Source: Pisolithus tinctorius
Taxonomy: Eukaryota; Basidiomycota; Agaricomycetes; Boletales; Pisolithaceae
Reading direction: 5' to 3'
Assembly (NCBI GenBank): GCA_024663395.1
Contig: JANFAH010000014.1
Coordinates: 1,240,001-1,304,000 of the forward strand
Length of the DNA: 64,000 nucleotides
Within the stretch, counting starts at the first letter, position 1. Every line of letters begins with the position of its first letter. The notes beneath the pieces are model-generated. The model saw only the letters and a list, made by a program, of their open reading frames with translations, made no database searches and had not been told where the DNA came from. Below, in pieces: positions 24,901 to 35,048 of this stretch. The position numbers and the translations under genes are program-made.

Positions 24901-25204
24901 AATGGAATGCCGCAGGTCGCTCTAATTCGACTAATCTGCGCTTCTTGACTAAGTTCACTGTGCACTGCTGCTACAGTATCGGTTGGAGAACGCACGTCTT
25001 TCCACCGAGTCCTATACCTGCAGAGACCACACCCAAACTACCCAACGCAAGCCCCTTCTGCTCAAGAAGTCGCGGGGTGCAATTTGTGAGTAATAGAGAC
25101 GTGCGTTCGATCTCGGCTTCACGTTCGAGGGAGAGAAGAGTTCGTTGACGCGATATGAAGGCCCTAAGTGATTCCGCCGTGTCGGACGACGGATCTGAGA
25201 CCAT
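21906..25204 (-). CDS. SF1B helicase of the SMUBP-2/Hcs1 (UPF1-like) family, about 17 exons
   Basis: All helicase motifs occur in order on the - strand across about 17 small exons. Start ATG at 25204 gives [12 protein letters not shown] and then GLGGKTLVELERP. Motif I is GPPGTGKT (near 24185-24120), split by an intron after the first Gly of GTGKT. Motif Ia is [11 protein letters not shown]. Motif II is [10 protein letters not shown] (about 23420), III is [12 protein letters not shown] is NIQYRMH. Motif V is [11 protein letters not shown] (about 22320), and VI is [10 protein letters not shown] (about 22100). The terminal exon ends with NADVRFAEV at 21906. An acidic, Ser/Lys-rich insert sits between motifs III and IV (22980-23280). 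Relatives unwind DNA or RNA 5'-3' in replication or RNA turnover. The last four exons are too short to show as long open frames, so an annotation that stops at 22211 would be truncated. Confidence 0.9.
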
Positions 25205-25799
25205 GACGATGACGATCTCCCTAACCAGCGATATTGTATCCAATAAAATGGTACCACTTCACCCAAGCCTTGGAAATTCAGGTGTCGATTTCAGTTGAAT
25301 GGGCGACTCCGGGTGGAGAAATCTGAAAGTGGTGATCCTTAGTGATCATGAAGGTGACCTTCACTTGTCAACCCTAACCCCAGACTGGGGCTTCATATGT
25401 GGCGCTGTCAAGTCGTCGCACTGACTCAACTGAGGTTAGATTCGTATGTAATAGGCCGGATTCCGGGACGCCGCCAGGGCTGAAAAATTGCGTTTCTACC
25501 AGTCCACGCTGGCGGTAATGCCTGGTAGTGCACGTCCATCCTTTCCGATAGCAGCGATAACACAGGTTGATCTTGCGGTGGACAGTGACTCATGTGCAAT
25601 TCTGTATGAATTAGTGCACAGTGAATATTCATTTGAGAGTGACCATGCCGCCACGGAGGAGGACTCAGTGGAGTGTGTCCCTCGTCTTTGCATTCGCCAG
25701 GAATGGTACTGAATCTGATTCCATGTCCTAGACTTTTGTGAACAGTGTAGAGCATGAACTTTCATGCCACTTTGTCTACCTTCAGCTTCAGCCACCAGG
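25205..25799. other. Helicase upstream region running into CpG-poor DNA
   Basis: About 600 bp upstream of the helicase start. The first part has normal CpG content; from about 25720 CpG disappears. Open frames on both strands overlap each other and show no domain. Confidence 0.4.
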
Positions 25800-26304
25800 T
25801 GATGTATGTATTCAGTACATGACTTGCTACCTGAGATTAAACAATTTATGGATCCCTTGCTAGACCCAATGCATGTAATTGTTGTTGCAAGGACAAGCTC
25901 TTCACTGAAGGTGCCAAACTCAAGTTTCCTGAAGGTGAATTTGTGCAAGGGCCACCTGGTGCAATGAATGGCATGGTATTGCAATCCCATTGGAATGCCA
26001 AAGAGAGTGTGGGCCATACATAATGTGAATCAGTGAATTACATCTGTAGTGTTAACTGCACAAAAGGGTGGTCTAAAACACAATGCACTGAGTAGTCAAT
26101 ACAGAGGCTTTGTATGCATGACCATCATCAACAGGGTCACTTGTGAATAAGCATATTGCTCACATACCAGTCAATGATGGAAACCCAAAAATGCCAGTTA
26201 CATGTCCAATTAATTCTTCCCCCCTTGTCCATTCACTGAAATATACCATGCATTGACTGCCATGAAGTGATATGCAACCATGGTGATCATGGCAAGAGTA
26301 CCAA
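25800..26304 (+). repeat. Direct repeat copy A, CpG-free
   Basis: This segment matches 29660-30162 in the same orientation along its whole length. The copies differ mainly where copy B has CpG and copy A has TpG or CpA. I count about 30 CpG in copy B and none in copy A. The right part of copy A is a truncated copy of the OST4 gene tail (- strand), so this is a segmental duplication and not a mobile-element end. Confidence 0.85.
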
Positions 26305-26899
26305 TACAGGGCCCTTACATGTGTACTATGCATGCATGTATGACATCACCAGTGACATCAAGGGTAGCCATATGTATACCCCAAGGTGAGAGTCTGGAAG
26401 AGTCTAAGATAGAAGAGAAAAGAGCTGTAACCTGTGTTGATTAGATGATGGCTGTATGATAAGATCAAGAGATAAGACAAACAAAAAGGAAAACATAAGA
26501 CAAAAAAAAGATGCATCCATTACAGCATAGCATTGAGAAGATGGGCTCAGCAATGTGATGTACATTGTATGTTGAACTAAGTGAACTGCAGAGATTGCAT
26601 TGCTAATGTCATGCAATCCATAACAAATTACAATACTTGCAAAACAATACCAGAGGACAATCCCACAGATCTGGCCTTAGCAGCCTACATCCTCCTATGT
26701 CCTGTCCAGTTTTGACTGGCATCAACTACTATACACTTATTTCACTCTTGCACTCGGAGTTCAGGAGTACCTATGTAGGTAGTACTGCAAGTTCATCATC
26801 ATGCAATTGCTGCTTGACCATCTCATTATACCTCACTTCCTCAGTTAGTGTCTCCCATGTCCATATATGGCTCACATCAAATCCATTCTCTTCCAGGTA
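26305..26899. other. AT-rich, CpG-poor linker
   Basis: No coding pattern. It lies between repeat copy A and the 3' end of the decayed transporter. Frames at 26404-26616 (-) and 26637-26903 (+) are open mainly because of the skewed base use. Confidence 0.35.
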
Positions 26900-29300
26900 C
26901 TGAAAGAACTTAGAGCGGTATCAGTTCATGCCCAGAGAAGTGAAGGATGACAGAAAAAAGCATACAGCTTTGTCTTCAGCTTTCAAACCATCATCTGTAA
27001 TTGGCTTTACCAAGAAAAATGTCACCACTGCACTGAGGATGGTGAGGCCACTACCAATCCAGAATGGACCAGTATTGCCCTTTGCAGTTTGTGAACCACC
27101 AAAGGCTAGATGAACATGTTCCACCAGGTGAGTAATTATGCCTTACACCAAGTGCATTGAAACCCACCATCAACAATTTGTGGGAAGACTGTAGCAATTA
27201 GAAATCAGTCACTAGAGGCAGACCAAATTCAGCTTTGCATAGACATACCCCATGATCCAATGAATGCTCCAACTTTTCCAACTGCAGTTGCAATGCTGTA
27301 GAATTGTCTGTGGACAGCCATGGGACTGGTTTTTGCTACAAGAATATGGAGGCAACTGCCAGGACCTGTTTCATAGCATATAAGCAGACCAGTCAACCAC
27401 ACCATTTGACTCTGTTGGGCTCACCAACTTCACCAAGACCAAGGAATATTCCATAGATGACCTGTATAATACTTAAAAAGTTGCTATCTGTCAATTCTAA
27501 TTCAATGGGCTTACTGCAAATATGGCAATATGATTAGAGAGTAGGCTGCACATGGTACCCATGGTAAAACCAACAATGGCCTGCAAGAGCAATCCAACAA
27601 TCTGATGAAACAAGATCTGAGTGTACATGGGCCTGGCAGTCTGCACTACATACCATCACTGTCTTCAGATCAAAGCAATCAATAAGGAATGTGCCAAACA
27701 CAGTTCCTGCAACAGATTCAGTTCATAGAGAACCAGAAAGATTAGATAAAAAGACACCTGGAACATAGAACAAACTACCACAAATCAAGATGATACCCCA
27801 GGAGTAAGAGCAAACAAGCTTACCTGATGACAACAGACCACCCAAACACAATCATCAAAGATGAACTGCCCCCTGTGATACTACAATTTCAATGAGGTCC
27901 AACCCTCTGTGGGTGACAAACCACATAAACTTACTTGTTCATAATCATGGAAGAATATATGCCAAACTATGGCCAATCAAGATATGTCTGTCATTCATAG
28001 GAAGAGAGACAACATACAGGATACCTGCAAATCCTGTGTCAGTGTCACACAACCCATGAGCCATTAGCATGCACATACATGATGAAATCATAAATGAACC
28101 TTGCATTACCACACTGTTTGAATATCAAGTCATCATGCTGAAGTCAATATGAGCACCCACCATGCAAATGACAGTCCAAGGACACTCTTCCAGTACCGCT
28201 TCACAGAGAGCCATGTAGGGATATCTGCATATTTCAATGAGGTGCAATGGTCACGTCGCTGCTGGTTGAAGAGATCCACATGGCGAGTGGATACCATACA
28301 CTCATACAAAAGGACAAATGGAGGGACAGCGCCGAGACCAAGTAAGAAACCACTGATCATACGGAGCTTCTGCTCGCCAAAGCTAAATATGATAAGAGAG
28401 AGACCATTGCAATGCCATGAGACGGGCTTACATCCAGCACAGGACAAATGGGACAAAAGCGGCAAGCACAAAACCAGTGTCAGCCATGGTTGCTATAGAG
28501 GGTTAGCATGGACAACGACTCGTGGCTACCAGGCATTACTCACTGGTACCAAGTACCAACCTACGGTGTTGTAAACTTTTGGAGACGCCAGTGTGATCCA
28601 TCGGGGCTGGTGAACCATAAGTGTGTCCTAGACCTACAGCCAAGCCGATTGCAAAACTTTACAATTATACAATTGGCAACTGCTTTGGAGAACGGAGTAT
28701 CATACTCACCGTAGCATACACAGCCCAGTGACAATTTCATCAACATCAGCTCTCGCCTCTGAGGCCACCAGACCGGACAATGCCGACAAGAAGATGAAAA
28801 CGATAGGGACTGGAATCCCCTATGTGCAACCCTTAGACACACAAGTGAGGATACACGAAGCGGCGCACCGCGCTCATCAAGCCGGGATATGACAACCATC
28901 CCAAGGACATACTGAATGCAGCCCCTTTGGGGGTTAGTCCGCTTGTGATGCAAACTCATAGGATTTGACTTACCAATAAATGCCGTACTCGCCAACACCT
29001 TGCTGAGATATTGTGTTCCAAATGGACTTTCGGGATATTCACGAGTAAATACTGATGGTAGGGATCGATTAGTACCTTGTGGATATATCAGCCCGTGGAT
29101 ACATATACTACGTACAAGTGATAACTGCGACAGCGAAGTCAGACCTGAGCAGGAGATAGGGGCGGGATACACGCACCTGCTCCGATCGCTCCACTAACGT
29201 AGCCTACACAAAGTCAGCACACCTTTGATGATAAGTGGATAGATAAATGAGCATTACCATTCGACAATAGCATTGTACCGCGGCTGACAGAGCAGGTGAA
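26900..29300 (-). pseudogene. Decayed GIT1-like MFS transporter (phosphate/glycerophosphodiester type)
   Basis: Transporter blocks are recognisable in order on the - strand. GYVSGAIGA lies at about 29205, ASTAFIG and SMSLGW after it. TGFVLAAFVPFVLCW is followed by FSFGEQKLRMISGFLLGLGAVPPFVLLY (28390-28300, quoted here in two halves) and IPTWLSVKRYWKSVLGLSFAW (28230-28150, one residue over the usual core). VIYGIFLGLGEVGE (about 27450) and GPFWIGSGLTILSAVVTFFL (about 27070-27010) close the protein. The order and the FGEQ-LR and YWxxxLxxSLxWFIYDF pattern fit the phosphate:H+ symporter/GIT1 branch. Stops and frame changes occur throughout. The part left of about 28150 has lost nearly all CpG while the part to the right keeps it. 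Confidence 0.7.
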
Positions 29301-29659
29301 ACTTCCTGTTAGTTCCTGTGCTGGCATTGGCATCAAAATGACGCAAAACCTTACACGACTCGAAAAATGGACAGTATGGTGAACAATAGCTCAGCTGTTG
29401 TAGCCATTTCGTAGGAAATCGATGACAAGTGTAGTCACACTTGGTCACAGCATATTGCATCTTGTCCTTGTTTGCACTCGCGTCGTCCAGCGGTGCCCGG
29501 AGGGCTTTTGATATATAAATGTCGGTCGTATCACGAGAAGCGTCGTTGAATTTTACCAAACCTTCATAACTCTCACAACTGCATTCCAGTCATTGTCGCT
29601 TTGTGCTGCAGCACGTATCTTCGCAGTAGGCGTGCACGTCTCACCCGCTCTCCAGGCCT

Positions 29660-30162
29660 ATCATGCATATGCGGTACATGATTCGCTACCTGAGATTAAA
29701 CAATTACAGATCCCTTGCTAGATCCAAACGCATGTAACTGTTGTTGCGAGGACAATCCTCCACTGCAGGTGCCAGACCAGAGTTTCCCGAAGGTGGATTC
29801 GTGCAAGGGCCGCCTGGCGCGACGAATGGCATGGTATTTGGGATGCCAAAGAGAGTACGGGCCATACATAACGCGAATCAACGAATTACGTTTGTAGTGT
29901 TAACCACAGACAAGGTGGGAAAAAAGGTGGTCTAAAACGCAATGGGCCGAGTGGTCGACCCAGAGGCTTTGTACACATGGCCATCGTTAACGAGGGCACT
30001 TGTGGATAAGAGTGTTGCTCACGTACAAGTCGACAATGGAACCCAAAAATGCTGGTTACATGTCCAATTAATTCTTTCCCGCTTGTCCATTCGCTGAAAT
30101 ATACCGTGCGTTGACTGCCACGAAGTGATATGCAACCACGGTGATCATGGCGAGAGCACCGA
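29660..30162 (+). repeat. Direct repeat copy B, CpG retained, overlaps OST4
   Basis: This is the intact partner of 25800-26304. Its right 95 bp is the end of the OST4 coding region, and the rest is the downstream flank of that gene. The two copies flank the decayed MFS transporter 3.9 kb apart, which fits a tandem duplication of an OST4-plus-neighbour block. Confidence 0.85.
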
Positions 30163-30202
30163 GGGAGTTGGCAAGGTTGTACAGCGTCTGGTGACTGATC
30201 AT
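30068..30202 (-). CDS. OST4: OST4-like subunit of oligosaccharyltransferase, 44 aa
   Basis: A single-exon mini-protein, MISHQTLYNLANSLGALAMI and onward through YHFVAVNARYI, ends GQAGKN. It has one transmembrane helix of about 20 residues. The MIS-x-x-x-L start, helix and Y-H-x-x-A-V-N motif match Ost4, the tiny subunit that stabilises the N-glycosylation complex in the ER membrane. Yeast Ost4 is 36 aa, so 44 is in range. A frame continuing upstream to 30477 is open but the conserved start is at 30202. It diverges from QCR8, 204 bp away. A truncated, CpG-free duplicate of its tail lies at about 26210-26304. Confidence 0.85.
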   Translation of the reverse strand: MISHQTLYNLANSLGALAMITVVAYHFVAVNARYISANGQAGKN

Positions 30203-30406
30203 CGCTGGAATTGAGGGAAGGGAGTGGTGAGAACGCGTAAAACCATTGGTGACGTGCTTACCTCTGTGCTGTATGGTAGTGGAGAAGGTCTGATGTGTTT
30301 GTGTTTGTACATTGTTTGGCAACGGAAGGCATCGGACAAGAAGACAGCGTTCGACTGGAAGCCTTTGCATTGAACGTCCGTATCGTAGATCTTTCTGTAG
30401 CCCAAC

Positions 30407-30936
30407 ATGCGGCCCACTCCAATTCGCTCTGATGGAATGCCAGGACGTGGGTTCTTTTCCTTGTTCTCGAGGGTCACGTATTGACTATGTTTTTCTCGTT
30501 TCAGCTAAAACATACGTGAGTGCTCAGCGACCGGACATTCGGCTTGGATATTCACGGCCGCATGTGTGCATAGAACCCGTGGTGGGGTGATACGAGAAAC
30601 TTGAAGCAGAGGGGAATCATCTCATACAGTAAGTCCTCCACTGAACATCGCGAATTTAACGACGAATCCTATTTTGTCTCGCAGCCATTTCTCCCTTCCG
30701 CACACGTGCCACAAAGAACATCTTCCAGGATTGGTTGTTCAACGGTTACAGACGTCTTGCTGGACAAGTTCCATACTGGATCGTGCCTTTTGCCATTGGT
30801 ACGTACTCACTATTGTGACAGGTCGCAGCCATTAAGGTGAACTGCAGGCTATGGCACATATGCTTGGGCAAAACGTCGTGATGCTTGGCAGAACAGCAAA
30901 GCCGGCCACCTTGCGCTACATGGTCACGAGCACTAA
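30407..30936 (+). CDS. QCR8: Ubiquinol-cytochrome c reductase subunit 8, 5 exons, 102 aa
   Basis: The protein is the ubiquinone-binding subunit 8 of mitochondrial complex III. Exons 30407-30446, 30505-30515, 30574-30628, 30685-30798 and 30848-30936 sum to 309 nt. Family landmarks occur in order: MRPTPIRSDGMPGPKTYN, WWGD, GIISYTISPFRTRATKN, DWLFNGYRR, PYWIVPFAIGYGTYAWAK and NSKAGH. A single helix spans WIVPFAIGYGTYAW. Exon 2 is only 11 nt and supplies most of PKTY; without it the conserved GPKTYN block and the frame are lost. All introns are GT-AG and 49-58 bp. Length and sequence are typical for fungal Qcr8. The neighbours on both sides are housekeeping genes. Confidence 0.93.
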
Positions 30937-31220
30937 ATTGTAGTGGTCTGGTTGTTGTACCTTCTTCGTTCAATCGCATACGGCACTCTACTAGAAAAGG
31001 CCGATCGAGTCGGAGCTCTGAAATTTGTGGGTTGTAAATTCGGGAACGGTACGATTGTCGTGTGATATGACAGTGCGGGAACCCGCAAGAACTCGTTTAA
31101 CTGCTGACAAAGACGTCGACTTGCTGAGTGAGACGCTCCTCAGCCCCACATATAAAGGTTGCTGAGATTGACAGCACTCCATATTCACCACTCAGAAGCA
31201 TAGCAAACTGTTAGCTGACC

Positions 31221-32444
31221 ATGTCTTCTCTTAGGCCGCTATTCGTCGTCGCCGGTATCGGTAATGGCACGGGTAAGCAAAGCAGTACGCATTGTTGTCG
31301 TCCACGCTGACCATGGACACAGGTACTGGTGCCGCTGCGGCGTAAGCCTCATCGTACACTTTGTGAGATGACGTCGCATGTTTCCTGACGTGGAGTGCAG
31401 TCGTCTCTTTGCTCGAAAAGGCTATAAAGTCGCGTTGATATCTCGTGGACCGGAGTCGTTGAACAAGCTTGCGGCGGAACTCAGCCAACATGGCGAGGTC
31501 AGTTTTGTTCTATCATCTATCCTTTTCTTCTTACACCTGTGACCTCGTCAGGCTGCTGGCTTCCCCATTCAAGACTATTCCCCTGATTCAATCCGCTCAG
31601 CCTTCGTAGCCATACGAACACATTTCCCTTCCTCTTCCTCGCCGCTTCGGGCTGCTCTCTTCAATGTGGGCTATGGAATTTGGAAGCCTTTCTTGGAGAT
31701 CACCGACGAGGAACTTCATAAATCCCTCGATGCTAACGTTGCCGCAGCATTTGCATTTTCTCGCGAGGTTATCACCGAATTCTTGAAACTCGGATTTGAG
31801 GACCCAAGCGAGGGAGGGCAAGGCGGTTCAAGAAAACGGGGAACCCTGCTTTTCACGGGTGCAACTGCGGGCGTTCGCGGAAACGTCACTACCAGCGCGT
31901 TCGCCGCAGGAAAACATGGCCTCAGAGGCCTTGTGCAGAGCTTGGCCAAAGAGTTCGGAAAGCAAAATATTCATGTTCGTGTGTCCGATTCTTGATTATG
32001 CCTTGAGCTTACCGGGCATTAATATGCTTCAGGTCGCGCATGTGGGTCATGAATTTGCTCCATCCTCTTTGAGTACTGACCTTGCATACCCGCCTGCAGA
32101 CCGTCATCGATGGAGGTAAGACCACAGAAGCTACTCAATACAAAGCACCGACTCTTGTCTAGTTATCTTGACCGATCGCACCAAGATCGCATTTAGCGAT
32201 CCTGACCGGGAGGCGAATCTGGACGGTCGTCTCGACCCTGATGCCATCGCGAAGGTAAAGCGATGTTTCACTGGGCGACTACTGTCTCTGACGGTTGGCG
32301 TTGACAGACCTACCTCGGTTTAGTCCAGCAAGACAGTTCTGCGTTGACGTGGGAGATAGACCGTGAGTTTTGTTTCTAAGCTCAAGTCACGGTCGTGTGC
32401 TGACCACAAATACACAAGTACGTCCGGCGCACGAGAAGTGGTGA
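31221..32444 (+). CDS. Short-chain dehydrogenase/reductase, 9 exons, about 262 aa
   Basis: Exons 31221-31272, 31323-31341, 31401-31497, 31552-31974, 32033-32041, 32100-32115, 32163-32254, 32308-32362 and 32419-32444 sum to 789 nt. The start VVAGIGNGTGTGAAAARLFA is the Gly-rich NAD(P)-binding turn, followed by KVALISRG, NVGYG (the NAG-like position) and GNVTTSAFAAGKHGLRGL. The active-site Tyr of the YxxxK motif is replaced by Phe (FAAGK). Other fungal members share FxxGK, so the fold and cofactor binding are likely kept but chemistry is uncertain. The end reads VIDGVILTDR and RPAHEKW. Exons of 19, 9 and 16 nt are needed to keep the frame; the 9- and 16-nt pair is the least certain part. Confidence 0.85.
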
Positions 32445-33067
32445 ATATGATGCAGATCCCGGTATTGGTTAGGAGTTGCTCACTATACTATATTATTGTT
32501 GGACTTGCTCTTGGCGACGTTTCTGAAGTAGTTTGTTATTGCTTGCTTGAAATCCTGCATTGTGTCTGAAAAAGCATGGTGTGTGGGTTGAGCTGTGACG
32601 AGGCACAAAAGTGGGATGCCTATCTCTGTTAGGGTGGCAAAGAGTCCACCAAGATCACTCACGCATTCGTACAAGCCGGCACCACCACTACACTCCCCCT
32701 CGAGCGGCACCTGTCCTTGCTAGGTCCACAATTTGGGTAAAGACGGGATGTTGCTTTTGCCGGGGAGCCGGAATCACTAGGTAGCTTTCAGCATCACTAA
32801 GTTACAGGCATTCGGTGTGGCGGTCCTGGTCAGAGTCGAAGACATTTGTCTTGCAGGTTCAACGCCTTCCAAGAACGTTAGGCGACAAGCTTTAGAAGAA
32901 TGTAATTAGAGAGTCGCCATGGCGTGTCGGGAAGATGAGCGGGACTAGTGCGTTGATGTATCCAAACTTCCATTCACGTCCAATCCAAAGTCGTGTCAAG
33001 TAATCATACAAATTTGTCGGTAAGCAACGTTTCTTCCATTCTTCTTGTACAATCATTCTTTTTGTTT
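32445..33067. other. Convergent spacer between SDR and M20 genes
   Basis: Non-coding by eye. Small frames, for example 32483-32710 (-), have no motifs. Both neighbouring genes end into this region. Confidence 0.45.
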
Positions 33068-35048
33068 AATCACCTCTTGCCCTTTTGGCTTCCTCGAATG
33101 CCGATTTGACCTACGAGGTGTGAGCACCTCATAAACACACCCAGTTACCTAGGCAGACTTACGTTCGATAGGAACGTTTCGTCTGTTAATACGCGCATAC
33201 CGACAGCAGCTAGCGCTTTCGACACGTCGAGACACGCCTCGTGGGCCTGGATGGTGCTGGCGGCTTCCGTGAATGCCGACGTATGATTCCCTCCATTTGG
33301 TACGGTCGGTATAGCTGTAATTAGGGCATAAATCAGTATCGCTTCAAGGCAAAGAAAAGCAGACGCACAGAACCCGGGGTGAAGGCCAGGCATCACTGGG
33401 TCAAGAGTCAACGCAACATGGAAAAAACCCGAAGAACGCTACGTGCGATAAGAGACATTTCCCTGTCGAGCACGGCATCAATTAGGAAACGAGGGAAAGT
33501 CGGTAGCGGCAAGAATCACTAACGAAATCTGTTGAAGCGCTCGCAATACCCCACTCATAGTCGATCATCCCGTATTTTTTGGAAACAACATCTTTGAGTT
33601 CTGCGCCTGAAATAATGCTCTCATTGAGACCACCGCATAATAAATGCGTGATTTAACGTGCCGAGGACTGGATTTTGGACCAGCTCATTGCCGAAAGACA
33701 GCTCAGTAACTGTCACCTTGCATCTGGTAGCAACAGCTGCAGCTCTGGAAACTTTGTGTTATGGACAGCAATCGACCGAGGAGGGATAATTGTACACACT
33801 CAAAGCATGCTTTGACTCGCTCCGTAGTCTGGAAAGCCTCTTTTGTGGTCGGTGCGCGTACAAACCAACTGTTTGTTAACGTATGTATGTCAGGCATGAT
33901 GAGCGGCCCTCGGACATACGGAGCACGTACTACATCCTAGAGTTGTCGGGGATGACTAGAAACCACCCATGTCATGAAAAGACATCAGCAGATATCAGGC
34001 GAAATACTGACTATTAGGTGCCCAGTCCTTCCCTTCAAAAATGCCGTGAATCCGATGTGTTGGTTTCGTCTGCTGGCGGAGAAGCCCGATGCTAGTATAG
34101 GAGAGGACGGCGGCATCCAGCGCGTTCTGACCCTCCCAGGGGCTCAAACCTGCGTGTGCACTGTCCAAGTCAATCGTGTAAGCGATAGACAATTCAAGGT
34201 TAAGGTCTCACGTGTGTCCAACGAAGTCAACCTGCAGCTGGACCATGGCCAAGCAGCTACTCAAACTGACAGAGTATGGTGGACCTGGAGCTGGATGGCA
34301 CCTGGCGTACGCAGCAATGGACGATACTCAGAACCTCACGAGAGTCGGGGCCACTTGACTTACATGAGACAGACATCCATTTCTTCATATGCCCCCTTCT
34401 CCCAGAGCTTGACTTTACCGAATCCTCCCTCCTCCCCTGGATGACATCAGTTGGTCCGATCAACCGTCACAAGATTTGCATGCTTACCAGGCGTCCCCAG
34501 CAAAATGACTTTCCCATTGATCCCTAGTTTCTCCATCGCGGCTTTCGCGGCACAAGCAATGGCCACACCAGCGATGCCAATGAGGTTGTGCCCACATGCG
34601 TGTCCGATCCCAGGAAGAGCGTCCACTTCAGCGTTTACACCAAGAACAGGACCACCTTTCCCGTGCGAATATGTCGCAACCCAAGCCGTTTCTAGCAGGT
34701 AATGTCTTTGAACCACAAAGCCTTGCTTCTCTACGAACGCAGTGTAGACATCGTGAGCGTGCCTGCCAAGCCTCGGAGTGTCAGACCGGTCATGATCAAT
34801 ACATAAGATGCATTACCTTTCTTCGAACTTCAGCTCTGGGTGCGCTATAAAAAAGAAAACATAAAGCAGTGGATCGTGGCGAATAAAAGTGACATACCAA
34901 GAATATCCAGACTGAGTCCCCTGAGCGCTGGACTGAGCTCGTCGATGGTCTTCTCGATGATTTGTAGTATATCTGGTCTGTACACGTCACCTTCTAGCAG
35001 GGGTGGTCGTGGTTTCTGATCCCCAGGCCTCCAAACGACGTCGCTCAT
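33068..35048 (-). CDS. M20-family metallopeptidase (PM20D2/aminoacylase-like), about 14 exons
   Basis: The gene reads through about 14 exons on the - strand, starting MSDVVWRPGDQKPRPP and ending EEAKRARGD at 33068. Metal-site motifs of the M20 group are complete: AEVDALPGIGHACGHN (bridging Asp and His), GTPGEEGG (general-base Glu pair) and a dimerisation-domain His in GHTAHAGLSPWEG. Later blocks are IPDNSR, TDFGNVSY, PGLHPGF and GGNHTSAFTEAA. The H-A-C-G-H-N form points to the PM20D2 dipeptidase branch, which hydrolyses N-acyl or beta-alanyl/lysyl dipeptides in the cytosol. Two introns appear to use GC donors (GCACGT). Several exons are tiny (28, 23, 16 and 28 nt). I see no disabling lesion once these are accepted. 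It converges on the SDR gene. Confidence 0.85.

Noticed and set aside
25800..30162. The two direct repeats as LTRs of an element containing the MFS relic
   Set aside because: The repeat includes the coding end of OST4 and gene flank, has no TG...CA ends and no target duplication. A segmental duplication explains it better.
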